Source: UBA1672 sp051967755
GTDB taxonomy: Bacteria; Pseudomonadota; Alphaproteobacteria; Micavibrionales; Micavibrionaceae
Assembly (NCBI GenBank): GCA_051967755.1
Contig: JBQDYD010000002.1
Location: forward strand, 1-64,000
Direction: 5' to 3'
Length of the DNA: 64,000 nt
The notes beneath the pieces are model-generated. The model searched no databases and was not told where the DNA came from. It was given only the letters and a program-made list of their open reading frames with translations. Position 1 is the first letter of the stretch. Each line of letters begins with the position of its first letter. A program made the position numbers and the translations under genes. Positions 7,397 through 17,404 of this stretch are shown piece by piece.

Positions 7397-8530
7397 TTAA
7401 ACTCGAACTAATTCAAGCAAGGGTTCAAAAGCATAGAGAGCTGGTCTTCGTCCTGCTGGTTCTTGAACCGTTCTGAGTAAATTTGAATCCACTAATGTCT
7501 TAATAAAGCTATATGCTGTAGAGGTTGGAATTCCTGAATCATTCGTGAATTTGTTATTTCTGAACATTGGATTGGTGAATACAAAGTCCAGAGCTTTATC
7601 GTGATAACGAGATGCTAGTTTCTCACCAAATATAATTTTCATTTCATCATATAGACCCTTAATATTTTCTGCGATTTGGAGATTACTGATTGCTTGCTTT
7701 TCAACGGCTTCTAAAAAAAGCTCACACCAAGAAGTCCAGTCATTTTCCTGAGAGACATTTCTCATTGAATCTACATAAGCGTCTTTATGCTCTTCAAAGT
7801 ATCTGCTGATATAGAAATGTGGAGATGATATTACCTTAGAATTCCAAAGCATTAATGTAATTAACATCCTGCCAATTCTTCCATTACCATCCTTAAATGG
7901 GTGCAGTGCTTCGAACTCCACATGAGAGATTGCTGTTTTTAGTAGTGTTTGTTCGTTTGAGTTCTCTATAAAATGGAATAGTTCTTCTAATCCCTCATTC
8001 ATTCTTGAAGGGCTAATCGGAATAAATAAGACCTTCCTTCTGGTTTTATCGACTAAATAATTTTGTTCCTTTTTAAATTCTCCTGGCGATTTATCGGCGC
8101 CTCTTCCTAGAGAGAGTAATTTTTGGTGTAAACCTCTCAGTAGCCATTGATCTAATGGTCTTCCTTCTTCAATAGTCTTTTGTGCTATCTTTAATGCTCG
8201 TTGATAAAGAATTGTCTCAATTACATCACTTCGTACATTACCGTCTTCTGTGTTTTCTCCATGATCTGCCTCATATTGGAGTATTTCATCCATAGTACTG
8301 ACAGTACCTTCCATTCTTGAGGATAAAATCGCTTCTTGGTTTCGTAACGGCGCAATCAAAAATTCGCTATTATGCATATTTTTTAACATTTGATCGAAGC
8401 GGGCAATTGCATCTGTAGCCTTTGCCAAGGGAGTCACAAGTCTAGAATAGTCCAAATTAGAAGGAGGGAATTTCTCGTAATGATAATCTACTGCATTATC
8501 AAAATTTAATTCTTCAATCGGTATCGCCAT
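7397..8530 (-). CDS. Fic family protein with C-terminal winged helix
   Basis: 377 residues. The Fic motif HPFKDGNGRIGR begins at His210 and the inhibitory motif Ser70-Glu74-Gly75 (SSRMEG) lies N-terminal to it, so this is a class II, self-inhibited AMPylase. The N-terminal region (about 1-60) has the Fic_N-type layout and the last ~90 residues (TNDSGIPTSTAYSFIKTLVD) look like a winged helix that could bind DNA or a partner. It is convergent with the HEPN gene (43 bp apart). It belongs to a different Fic subfamily from the 110-1666 gene. Confidence 0.92.
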   Translation of the reverse strand: MAIPIEELNFDNAVDYHYEKFPPSNLDYSRLVTPLAKATDAIARFDQMLKNMHNSEFLIAPLRNQEAILSSRMEGTVSTMDEILQYEADHGENTEDGNVRSDVIETILYQRALKIAQKTIEEGRPLDQWLLRGLHQKLLSLGRGADKSPGEFKKEQNYLVDKTRRKVLFIPISPSRMNEGLEELFHFIENSNEQTLLKTAISHVEFEALHPFKDGNGRIGRMLITLMLWNSKVISSPHFYISRYFEEHKDAYVDSMRNVSQENDWTSWCELFLEAVEKQAISNLQIAENIKGLYDEMKIIFGEKLASRYHDKALDFVFTNPMFRNNKFTNDSGIPTSTAYSFIKTLVDSNLLRTVQEPAGRRPALYAFEPLLELVRV

Positions 8531-8629
8531 TTTTTCTCTAATTTGATTCTTAAAATTACAGTTTGATTATAGCAAAATAGTTTTTTGATTACAATATTTG
8601 ATAGATAATAAAATTCAAAGTGTTTTGAT

Positions 8630-8899
8630 TTTGATTTTTTATGGTTTTTTATGTTCAAAGCAATTTGTCTATTGNNNNNNNNNNNNNNNNNNNNNNNNNN
8701 NNNNNNNNNNNNNNNNNNNNNNNNNNNNNNNNNNNNNNNNNNNNNNNNNNNNNNNNNNNNNNNNNNNNNNNNNNAGGATTGAAGACAAGACGTTTTGTCT
8801 CTGATTTTGATTCGTTTTTAAGAAACAAAGTTGTTTGTTTATTGAGGATTGAAGACAAGACGTTTTGTCTCTGATTTTGATTCGTTTTTAAGAAACAAA
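8630..8899 (+). repeat. 70-bp tandem repeat flanking the assembly gap
   Basis: A 70-bp unit starts at 8775 and again at 8845; the second copy is identical until 8899 and then diverges. A related, partly degenerate copy ends at 8674, directly before the N run (TGTCTATTG against TGTTTATTG). Each unit contains two inverted repeats (AGACAAGACGTTTTGTCT and AAACAAAGTTGTTTGTTT). Identical copies without unique spacers argue against CRISPR. The gap probably hides further copies. Confidence 0.75.
8675..8774. other. assembly gap of 100 N
   Basis: Exactly 100 N, the usual placeholder for a scaffold gap of unknown length. It lies inside a tandem repeat, so the assembler probably failed on the repeat. 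Linkage of the left 8.67 kb to the rest of the window depends on read pairs or repeats that cannot be judged here. Confidence 0.98.
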
Positions 8900-9056
8900 T
8901 CAAGGATTATCTTTTTATTACCTTTGACCACTCAGTTAAAACACCCAAAACTCGGTTGGAACATTTACTCTCAACGTCCACCATTTTAATTTCCCAAGAC
9001 ATCCCATACCATCCCGTATACCCATTGAACTTATTGGGTTTTTGCATTTATTAAAT

Positions 9057-9316
9057 ACCAATCAGGCCCGTTTATATTCAGGCACAGTTAAACTGAAGCA
9101 ATCAATTAGTAATAATACGATATTAAGTGCATGGGCTATCAAGGTCGCATGACTGGGCACGGTTTTAGGGCATTAGCAAAGAGTGCGATTAAACAAGAGT
9201 TGGGGGATAGGCATGAGGTTGTAGACAGGCAGTCAGCTCATACCCCCAAGAATAAGGTCGATGCATCCTATGATCGTGCTCTAAGCATAGGAAGCTATGA
9301 TGATAGAAAAGAATAA
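9057..9316 (+). pseudogene. P4-type tyrosine integrase, C-terminal remnant
   Basis: The readable part from 9131 contains MTGHGFRALAKSAIKQELG, with the HxxR catalytic box, then RQSAH (normally RQLAH) and SYDRA with the nucleophilic Tyr, that is the last third of a P4-family integrase. The preceding piece SISNNTILSA (about 9102-9131) is in another frame, so a small deletion has broken the frame where the family has 'ALRRMGY'. The N-terminal DNA-binding half is missing. It marks an old island end between the gap and the chromosomal TPS locus. Confidence 0.8.
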
Positions 9317-9368
9317 CAACAAAATCCTATTGGTAATTATGTATCTGCTTGGAGTTCTGCCCACGGTA

Positions 9369-11135
9369 CTAAAAATAAGAGTTAGCGGAGAATAATACTC
9401 TAGGGCTGTTTTGATTGTTCATTGTGGGTGTTGAGACCTCTTTTGTCAGTGGCCACGCTACTTGAACAGTTCCATATAGTTTGTTGTTGTGGTTGTAATG
9501 AAGGCCTAATCCGGTTGATGCTGCGGATTGAGGTTTTATGCTTTGCTCTTGATTCCAGACCTTGCCGATATCGTAAAATGCAAAGGGCGTCACGGAGAGC
9601 GGCTGTTCAGCTATCTCGACAATATCTATTCCCAAATACTGTGCTTCGAGTGCTAGCTTTACACCGCTATCGCCGGTAATTTCAGATGGGTCATAAGCTC
9701 TACCGTAATTGGTGCCGCCATAACCAAACTCTTGAGAGGAGAGGAGGGGGTGGGGTGCAAATTGCGCTGCTGCTTTGCTTTTTAATGCAAGATCATTATT
9801 AAAGTCCTTTGTGTGCGCAACGTTTGCTTGTGCGCTGAAGAACTCACTCCGGCCCTGTTCTCTGGATAGGTTACTGCTTCCTGTTTTTGTTGCTGAGAGT
9901 ACATTTAAACCATGCCTTAGTTCTAAACCAAGCGTTAAATCGGTGTCTTGGTAATATAGCTCTGTTTTGATATAGCGTACTTTGTCATCAATAAGCTCTT
10001 CGTCTAAGAATTCGGTGGCGCTATTTTGCAAATTGAATGAGCCTGAAACTTCTAAGCTTTCTCCCCGATTTCTTATCAATGGGTAGCTAAGACCTACTTC
10101 TGCCAATGTAGAGTCACTTTCGACCTCTAAGGCTTTTAGCGTATGCCCTGGCTCCGAGTTCGAGTATGAAAGGCTACTGAAGGCTGTTAACCCTGATGTT
10201 GATAGAGGGAGCCTGTACTGAGCCGATACAAATGTGACTTCGCTCATGGGGATGGCAGTGCCTACTTGTAAGGTCAGGCTATCCAGAGTCGTAAATACAT
10301 TTCCAGTATTCCAGATGGCTTCCACTTGGTGTGGCCCAACATATCTGGATCCGTGATTGTTATATGAGATGAGCGCTTTAGAAGGCGTGCTTTGTACTTT
10401 CAAAAGTATATCGATGCTGCCCGGTTCTGCGTTTTCATCTTTAGGAGCGCTAAGAATGCTTTGTACAAAAACACCGGGAGCATCATTTAAGAGTAATAAA
10501 TATCTTTCGATAGTGGGGCTGTGTAGTGGAACGCTTTGCTTTATAAATTGAGCGATACCATTGATCGTACCTAACTTATCATTGGATAAAAGATTTTCAG
10601 GATCATCGATAATAACACTATTTACACGCCCTTCTATGACTCGGATTATAACTGAACCTTCTTCGGTTATTTCTTGCTCAGGTATAACTGCGCGCGAAAT
10701 GAAATAACCTTCCTGTCTGTATAAAGATGTTATGCGTTTCGCGAGATGATTTAAGACATTAAGATCTGTTTTACGGTTTATGTATTCATCCAGAAGGGGC
10801 TGTAAGTCGCTCTGAGTGAAAATGCTCATGCCTGTGATTTTGACTTCTTTAAGAATGAAACCTTCTTGAGCAATGGGGATTTCTGTACTGCTATCACTTG
10901 GCTTAGGAGGAACGATCTCTTGTTCTTTATTCTCAATGCTTTGTTGCATTCTTTGGTTAATTCTCGCCGGGTCAGCTGAACCTGGAATCTCTGCCGGTAG
11001 GCTTTGCGCGCCACTGTTGCTTGCGAAAAGCAGGCTGCTGGTCGCAATGAGTAGCATATGGATATTTATTTTCTTAGCTTTGATAGGAATTTGGAATCTC
11101 TTGAGTGGTGATTTTCTTGAGTATCCTAAGATCAT
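9369..11135 (-). CDS. TpsB/FhaC-like outer membrane transporter
   Basis: 588 residues. A signal peptide starts near Met27 (MLLIATSSLLFASNSGAQ). The segment PGSADPARINQR (51-62) is the helix H1-type plug motif, followed by one clear POTRA domain (about 92-170) and a 16-strand barrel (about 240-588). NYGRAYDP (VRGY-like, loop 6) and FAFYDIG are the conserved barrel motifs, and the chain ends with the aromatic Phe expected for Bam-dependent insertion. It should secrete the TpsA exoprotein encoded divergently 134 bp away. In most two-partner systems the genes are co-oriented; here they are head to head. Confidence 0.93.
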   Translation of the reverse strand: MILGYSRKSPLKRFQIPIKAKKINIHMLLIATSSLLFASNSGAQSLPAEIPGSADPARINQRMQQSIENKEQEIVPPKPSDSSTEIPIAQEGFILKEVKITGMSIFTQSDLQPLLDEYINRKTDLNVLNHLAKRITSLYRQEGYFISRAVIPEQEITEEGSVIIRVIEGRVNSVIIDDPENLLSNDKLGTINGIAQFIKQSVPLHSPTIERYLLLLNDAPGVFVQSILSAPKDENAEPGSIDILLKVQSTPSKALISYNNHGSRYVGPHQVEAIWNTGNVFTTLDSLTLQVGTAIPMSEVTFVSAQYRLPLSTSGLTAFSSLSYSNSEPGHTLKALEVESDSTLAEVGLSYPLIRNRGESLEVSGSFNLQNSATEFLDEELIDDKVRYIKTELYYQDTDLTLGLELRHGLNVLSATKTGSSNLSREQGRSEFFSAQANVAHTKDFNNDLALKSKAAAQFAPHPLLSSQEFGYGGTNYGRAYDPSEITGDSGVKLALEAQYLGIDIVEIAEQPLSVTPFAFYDIGKVWNQEQSIKPQSAASTGLGLHYNHNNKLYGTVQVAWPLTKEVSTPTMNNQNSPRVLFSANSYF

Positions 11136-11269
11136 AAGGTTAACTTATTCTAAACTATTGTTCAATACATGCAACAAAACCCTCTGTGATTACCATAGTG
11201 TGTAAAAAATGGGGCTCGCATTACTTTCGTTTTTACTAATATTTAATAAAATTTGAATAAAATATTAGA
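11136..11269. promoter_or_regulatory. shared tpsB/tpsA divergent promoter region
   Basis: This 134-bp, very AT-rich gap separates the start codons of the divergently read tpsB and tpsA genes and must hold both promoters. A TTGAATAAAATATTAGAATG stretch sits directly before the tpsA start. I cannot fix -35/-10 boxes with confidence. Confidence 0.45.
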
Positions 11270-14200
11270 ATGATAGGAATGAAAAAATATTTATTATTGT
11301 GTTCGAGTGCTATTCTGAGTTTAGGTCTGGTTCCTCAGGCGCATGCCAATCCGGAAGGCGGAAGTGTTGCAGCGGGTAGTGCTCGCATCACTCAAAGCGC
11401 AAAAATTACTGACATTCATCAATCATCTGGTAAAGCGATTATAGATTGGACGAGTTTCGATGTGGCAGGCGATGAAGCCGTTGCTTTTCATCAGCCGGAT
11501 AGCAGTTCTATAGTACTCAACCGCATACATGATCATAAAGCGTCGCAAATTGACGGTTCTATCACGGCCAATGGCCATGTGATGCTGCTTAATCAAAATG
11601 GCGTCGTATTGGGTGCTGGTTCAAAAGTTGATGTTGGCTCACTTACTGTGTCTTCAGCAGATATTGATAATGATGACTTTATGGCTGGCCGTTATGATTT
11701 TAATCAGGCGGGAAAAAGCGATGCGGCCATTATTAACCATGGAACAATTACAGCAAAAGAAGCAGGCCTCGTAAGTCTTGTTGCGCCTGAAGTAGAAAAT
11801 AACGGCGTTATTATAGCCAAGCTTGGTAAAGTGCAGATGGCCGCGGCGGATTCTTTCTCACTTGACTTGGCGGGTGATGGCCTTATCCAAGTTGCGGTTA
11901 GCAATGAAGAGGCCAAAAAACTTGCTTCTAATACAGGGCGCATTACGGCACAGGGCGGTTATGTTGCTATTACGGCGGGTCACGCGCGAAATATTATTGA
12001 CTCTGTTGTTGAGAATAGCGGTGTTATAGAAGCGAATTCTATGACCAATGTCGGTGGTAAAATTATTCTAAGCGCCGGTCACGGTATTACAAAAATGAGC
12101 GGATCAATGGATGCGAGTGGCCTAAGTGGCGGCGGCAGCATTAAAATTGGCGGGGATTATCAAGGCAGTGGCAAAGACGGTACTGCCAATTCTGCGCGCA
12201 CATTGGTTACCCAAGAGGCTGTTATTAACGCAAGCGCCACGCAGACAGGTAATGGCGGTGAAGTGATCGTTTGGGCCGATGAAGATACTTACTTTTATGG
12301 TGATATTGAGGCGAAGGGTGGCGCTGTAAATGGCGATGGCGGCTTTGCTGAAGTATCGGGTAAGCAATATCTAGATTTTAATGGCAATGTTGATCTAAGT
12401 GGCGCAGAGCTTGGTACACTTTTACTTGACCCTGATGATATAGACATAGTTGCGGGAAGCGCAAATCCGGCGGAGTTTGCAGATGACTCTATTTTATTTG
12501 CAGAAAATAGTGGCCTGACCAGTACGATTGGTGCTGATGTGATTTCAACGCGTTTAAGTGCCAATGCCAATGTCACCTTACAGGCAACGAACACCATCGA
12601 CGTCGATGCTGCGATTGCTTCTACTGGATCAGGGGATCTTAGCCTGGAAACCGCATCTGGTGGCACAATATCTGTCAACGCAGCCATTGATGTGAACGCA
12701 GGTGACCTTACAATCAAAGCTGATGAAATCAATATTTCAGCAAACTTAAATGGTACAGGTGACATTCAGCTTAATACTGCGGATACAGCACAAGATATTG
12801 AGATCGGCTCGTCGGACGCGTCACGTCTCAATTTAGAAGCAACTGAGCTTGCTTATCTTCAAGATGGGTGGAATTCTATCTTAATAGGCGGTAGCGGTCA
12901 TCGCGGGACAATCACAGTTAATCAATCTGTTGTGTTTACTGACCACACATCTTTGAGAAATTACACGAGTACAAGCGGCGATTACGCAATCAATTTGCAT
13001 GCTGATGTAACAACTACTGATAACTCCGATCTTTATCTATATGGCCGAGGAAACGGAAGCTCTAATTCTAGTTGGTCGGGAATATACACATCCTCCGCCG
13101 CAGACCTGAATGTAGCACGAGATTTATTTATGTACGGAAACAGTACAAACCTTCGTATCACAGGGGCAATCGCTACAGGACGAGACTTTTTAAGCAACGG
13201 GAATGATGACTATTTTTATAATAGTGTAGATGTTGGTCGTAATTTCACTCATTCTTCAGCCTGGCATCTTCATCTACAAAGTGGTGCAAATATTAGTGCT
13301 GATGGCGATATTTTAACTACCGTGCCCAGGATCTCGCTTCATAGCAGCACGTCAATTAGCGGAAATATAGACGGCTCATCAACGATTACTTTTAGAGAAC
13401 GTGGTCAAGATGACGATATGGAGGTTGGTGGCACATCACGTGGAGCCACATGGCAAATGAGCGCATCTGAATTCAACACGATCCAAGATGGCTTTGATAG
13501 CGTTGTTTTTGGTTCAGATAGCTATACTGGTTCAATATATGTTACAGGTGCCATTGATTCAGGTACAAATGGTTTAAAATTGCAAGCTGATGAAATTGAA
13601 ATTTCTGGAAACCTAAGCGGTACAGGGGATATTCAGCTGACTTCGGCAGACGGTTCACAAGAAATAGAAATTGGTTCGACAGACACATCACGCCTTAATT
13701 TAACGGCTGCGGAGCTTGCTTACCTTCAAGATGGTTGGAACCAGATTACCATTGGTGATAGTTCTGGACGTTCCGCTCAAATTTTTATCAATGAAGATTT
13801 AAGTTTTAGTGACAACGTGGCATTTAGAAATCCAGTTGGTGTATATGGAAATCGTGCTATTGATGTGAATTCAAGCATCACGACAACAGATGGTGCAGAT
13901 CTGGCGTTTTATGCGAGTGCATCTCAATATTCACAACACGATTATGATGCGGTGCATATTATGTCAGGGTTAGACTTTGATGTTGCTGGTGATCTTATTA
14001 TTAACGGCGGCAATCAAGATGTGACTCTGCAAAATAGTTCAACATATAATGTTGGGGGGGATTTCTACTTAACGAGTGGGAATAACTCTTACCTTGCTAG
14101 CTCCATGAACATAGCGGGCGATTTTATCGCGGACTTTGATGGGAATGGAACCAGCCATAAGCTCTCGATAAGTAATGGGGCCACAATAGCAGTTGGTGGG

Positions 14201-17200
14201 GATGCAACTTTATCATCCGCCGATCTTGGCTATCTGGGAATATCAAGTACCTCGTCATTGGTTGCGCAAGGTAATATAAGCAGCGATTTTGAGACATATA
14301 GCCTTGCAGGATTACTGCAAGCTCAAGGTTCAGGGAGTATTTCCTTAGATGGAAAAACAGGTGGAACAACAACAATAACTGGGTCAATAGATTCTGGTTC
14401 AGGTGACCTAACCCTACGCGCCGATGAAATTGATATCAGCGGTAATGTGATTGGAACTGGTGACCTTCAGTTAACAACACTTGACGCTGCACAAGAAATA
14501 GAAATCGGATTGATAGATAGTGCGGCGCTGAACTTAACAGCAACAGAGCTTGGCTTCCTGCAAGATGGCTGGAACTCAATTACGATTGGGGCAACTGATC
14601 ATAATTCTGTGATTAAGGTCAACGAAGCCGTTTCTTTTAGTGATCATACGCACTTGAAAAACTTCTCCGGTATAAGTGCTGCAAGCGCTGTTATCGATGT
14701 AAATGCTGATATTACCACAACAGATAACGCTGACCTTTTCTTACACGGCTCGTCTGGAGGGGCGGGTCCCCATGGCTATGACGGTGTAAATATTGGTGCA
14801 AATCTTAACATTGCCAGAGATTTAGGGGTCTATAGTCCGACTGATCAAGTCGGCGTCTATGCAGGTGTGACAGTAGGGCGGGATATGAGTATATCTGCCA
14901 ATAATGCGCTTGTTATAAATGATGACATTATTACCGGTCGGGATTTTACTTTAAATGAATCTGGTACAGCTTATGCTCAATTAAGGGCCGGAAAAACAAT
15001 AGACGCAGCGGGTGGTATAAATATAAGCACATCGACGCCTTTGGTTCTGTATGCAAATTCTGCGCTTGAATCCGATGGTGATATCACCATCAAAAGTTCA
15101 TCAATTGATATAGATTCCACCGCTACAATTAACGGTAATTCAGATGGCTCATCCAGTCTTGTGTTCTTAGAGAGCAATGAAGACGATGGGATGGAGTTTG
15201 GCGGCACATCAGCTGGTTTTACATGGAATATGAGCCAAGCAGAAATTGACACGATCCAAGATGGCTTTAACACCATCACATTCGGTTCAGAAAATCATCT
15301 TGGTGCAATGACAATTACAGGTGACGTTAGCTTCTCTGACGACGTCGTCATGCGCCAAGACCAAGATAATGCGACAGGCTCACTTAACGCATCAAATGGT
15401 GTCCGCATTACAACAACGGATGGTGCGGATGCGAGTTTCTACGGAAGAAACGGTGCATGGAACCAAATTAGGATAGATGCTGCAGGCGACGCGCTCTTTG
15501 ATGGGTTTAGTACCCTTACATTTAACGACGTGAATGTAGGCGGCAATCTGACGTCTTTAGGTTTTAGTAACAATCTTCACAGCAATGCCTCTGTAGTCGT
15601 AGGGGGGGATCTGACATTTTCCGGTCCGGGCAGTCTTAACTTGGGATATAGCGCGGCATCCGACATGCAAGTCAATGGAGATATTAGCCTCACGTCACGC
15701 TATATCGATATTTATGACGGATCCACCATCTCAGGTAATACCGACGGATCATCATCTATTGTCTTCAAAGAATATGGCGAAGATAATTCTATGGAAATTG
15801 GTTCAAACAGTACGGCCTATAATTGGCAGTTAACATCGACGGAATTGGCCGCGCTCCAAGACGGTTTTAGCGACATAAGCTTTGGCTCTACTGAGATGAC
15901 AGGCAATATGTATTTTAGCGGTGACATTTCATTTTCGGATAATGTACGCTTTATACAAAGTCAGACATCTGGATCGGCTGGCATGGAGGGATATTCAGGC
16001 ATGTCCTTCTCTACTACAGACGGAGCAAATATCAGCTTTTATCACGGGCAAAGAAGCGTGAATTGGACTAATGTATTCTTTAATATTGCTGGTGATGCTC
16101 TGTTTAGTAACATGTATGGGCTAACAATTGGGAACTCATCATTTGCAGGAGACTGGGATATTCAAGCTCGTGGTGGAATAGGGATACACTCAGGTCAGAG
16201 CGTTACAGTCGGCGGTAATATGAGTGCAGAAGCTGCGGGAGAGATCTTTATTGGGCACTCAAATGGAGCACATCTTCAGGTGGATGGTGACACCGATATC
16301 ACGTCAAAACGAATTCGTTTATATCAAACCTCTTCCATATCAGGCAATGCAGACGGCTCATCAAGCCTTGTGTTCAAAGAACATGGCGAAGATGAAGGTA
16401 TGGAAATCGGTTCTAGCACCACAGGATATGCTTGGCAGATGGATGCTAATGAAGTTGCAGTCATTAACAGCAATTTTGAGAGTGTCGTATTTGGCTCTTC
16501 TTCTATGTCAGGCGATGTCACAATTAATGGTTGGGATCTTAATGGCAAAGCCTATGATGTGAATGTAATGGCCAATGATATCAATGTATCAGGTATAGCT
16601 TTAGGTGCCGGCGATGTTACGCTGACCTCTATCAATGATATCAATTTAAATGCTGCTGTCGGGAATAACGCGCAGGGTGGGGATGTCCATTTTGTAGTTG
16701 GTAATGATTTTATAAATAATGTTGGGTCTTCCGGTATAAATACCGGCAATGGTCGTTACCTGATATATGCGGCGTCTCCGTTAAATGTCACGAAGAACGG
16801 CTTGAGTGCCTCTAATCTTTATGAACGCACATATGCTCTAAACCCACCATCTGGTCTTTCAGGTTCGGGGAGTTACTTTGTATTCGCATCAGTGGACCCT
16901 AATCCGCCAAGCGCTAGTAATTCAAGTGCGGTTCCGGATGATTTCACGCCAAGCGTGGAATACCTAGCGGCGGCGAATAACTTTGATAATTTATTGCCAA
17001 GCTTGCCTGTTGTGCCAAACATGAATGTTTCTAATACGGTTCTCAGCGTTAATAATGCGCCGGTTAAGCTTAAAAAACGTGCTGCCTTAGGCCATATTAC
17101 AAACAGCGATGAGATACATGCTGATGTCCGCCTGGTCGAAGCGCAATTGCTTGAGGTGGAAAAACCTGTCATATACGAATATGATTTATGCTCGCATAGC

Positions 17201-17218
17201 GGACTATATTGCCGATAA
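11270..17218 (+). CDS. TpsA exoprotein, filamentous haemagglutinin type
   Basis: 1982 residues. A signal peptide (about 1-27, ending AHA) is followed by a TPS/haemagglutination-activity domain (about 28-290; NRIHDHKASQIDGSI and MLLNQNGVVLGAG are its hallmarks), which directs export through TpsB. The long passenger is a beta-helix of repeats: unit A (ADEIxISGNLxGTGDIQL... ELAYLQDGWNSI) near 475, 769 and 1047, and unit B (DGSSSLVFKEHGED... xIQDGFxxxxFGS) near 701, 1291, 1491 and 1694. The C-terminus carries a Cys pair in DLCSHSGLYCR, like anchored TpsA adhesins held at the surface by a disulphide. No C-terminal toxin domain is seen, so adhesion or aggregation is more likely than contact-dependent inhibition. 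Confidence 0.93.
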   Translation: MIGMKKYLLLCSSAILSLGLVPQAHANPEGGSVAAGSARITQSAKITDIHQSSGKAIIDWTSFDVAGDEAVAFHQPDSSSIVLNRIHDHKASQIDGSITANGHVMLLNQNGVVLGAGSKVDVGSLTVSSADIDNDDFMAGRYDFNQAGKSDAAIINHGTITAKEAGLVSLVAPEVENNGVIIAKLGKVQMAAADSFSLDLAGDGLIQVAVSNEEAKKLASNTGRITAQGGYVAITAGHARNIIDSVVENSGVIEANSMTNVGGKIILSAGHGITKMSGSMDASGLSGGGSIKIGGDYQGSGKDGTANSARTLVTQEAVINASATQTGNGGEVIVWADEDTYFYGDIEAKGGAVNGDGGFAEVSGKQYLDFNGNVDLSGAELGTLLLDPDDIDIVAGSANPAEFADDSILFAENSGLTSTIGADVISTRLSANANVTLQATNTIDVDAAIASTGSGDLSLETASGGTISVNAAIDVNAGDLTIKADEINISANLNGTGDIQLNTADTAQDIEIGSSDASRLNLEATELAYLQDGWNSILIGGSGHRGTITVNQSVVFTDHTSLRNYTSTSGDYAINLHADVTTTDNSDLYLYGRGNGSSNSSWSGIYTSSAADLNVARDLFMYGNSTNLRITGAIATGRDFLSNGNDDYFYNSVDVGRNFTHSSAWHLHLQSGANISADGDILTTVPRISLHSSTSISGNIDGSSTITFRERGQDDDMEVGGTSRGATWQMSASEFNTIQDGFDSVVFGSDSYTGSIYVTGAIDSGTNGLKLQADEIEISGNLSGTGDIQLTSADGSQEIEIGSTDTSRLNLTAAELAYLQDGWNQITIGDSSGRSAQIFINEDLSFSDNVAFRNPVGVYGNRAIDVNSSITTTDGADLAFYASASQYSQHDYDAVHIMSGLDFDVAGDLIINGGNQDVTLQNSSTYNVGGDFYLTSGNNSYLASSMNIAGDFIADFDGNGTSHKLSISNGATIAVGGDATLSSADLGYLGISSTSSLVAQGNISSDFETYSLAGLLQAQGSGSISLDGKTGGTTTITGSIDSGSGDLTLRADEIDISGNVIGTGDLQLTTLDAAQEIEIGLIDSAALNLTATELGFLQDGWNSITIGATDHNSVIKVNEAVSFSDHTHLKNFSGISAASAVIDVNADITTTDNADLFLHGSSGGAGPHGYDGVNIGANLNIARDLGVYSPTDQVGVYAGVTVGRDMSISANNALVINDDIITGRDFTLNESGTAYAQLRAGKTIDAAGGINISTSTPLVLYANSALESDGDITIKSSSIDIDSTATINGNSDGSSSLVFLESNEDDGMEFGGTSAGFTWNMSQAEIDTIQDGFNTITFGSENHLGAMTITGDVSFSDDVVMRQDQDNATGSLNASNGVRITTTDGADASFYGRNGAWNQIRIDAAGDALFDGFSTLTFNDVNVGGNLTSLGFSNNLHSNASVVVGGDLTFSGPGSLNLGYSAASDMQVNGDISLTSRYIDIYDGSTISGNTDGSSSIVFKEYGEDNSMEIGSNSTAYNWQLTSTELAALQDGFSDISFGSTEMTGNMYFSGDISFSDNVRFIQSQTSGSAGMEGYSGMSFSTTDGANISFYHGQRSVNWTNVFFNIAGDALFSNMYGLTIGNSSFAGDWDIQARGGIGIHSGQSVTVGGNMSAEAAGEIFIGHSNGAHLQVDGDTDITSKRIRLYQTSSISGNADGSSSLVFKEHGEDEGMEIGSSTTGYAWQMDANEVAVINSNFESVVFGSSSMSGDVTINGWDLNGKAYDVNVMANDINVSGIALGAGDVTLTSINDINLNAAVGNNAQGGDVHFVVGNDFINNVGSSGINTGNGRYLIYAASPLNVTKNGLSASNLYERTYALNPPSGLSGSGSYFVFASVDPNPPSASNSSAVPDDFTPSVEYLAAANNFDNLLPSLPVVPNMNVSNTVLSVNNAPVKLKKRAALGHITNSDEIHADVRLVEAQLLEVEKPVIYEYDLCSHSGLYCR

Positions 17219-17404
17219 TATCCTGCCCAACTGGTGCTGGCGGTTACAAGCAACGTTTGTTGAAAATTTAGATAAATTGTTTCAGGTCACGGAAAGAAAT
17301 GAAATAGTGGAGGGGTATAATTAAAGTTCATCTTGTGTAATATTTAAATATATCAGTTTGTTAATTTATAAATAATGGAGGGATGCCCTCCTGTTTCGTA
17401 TAGC

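Noticed and set aside
8775..8899. CRISPR array from the 70-bp repeats
   Set aside because: Units are identical along their whole length, so there are no unique spacers, and no cas gene is nearby.
8970..8985. tRNA 3' end (GTCCACCA) as a further att site
   Set aside because: No T-arm precedes it; eight bases are too few to support a call.
12122..12765. Minus-strand ORFs inside the TpsA gene
   Set aside because: They are antisense shadows of the repetitive, Ala/Gly/Ser-rich coding frame, without start signals.
11270..17218. Contact-dependent inhibition toxin (CdiA-type)
   Set aside because: No VENN-like pretoxin motif or C-terminal toxin domain, and no immunity gene follows; the end is a Cys-anchor type.
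17109..17324. 71-residue ORF overlapping the tpsA end
   Set aside because: Different frame from the conserved C-terminus of TpsA, no ribosome binding site, composition without family likeness.
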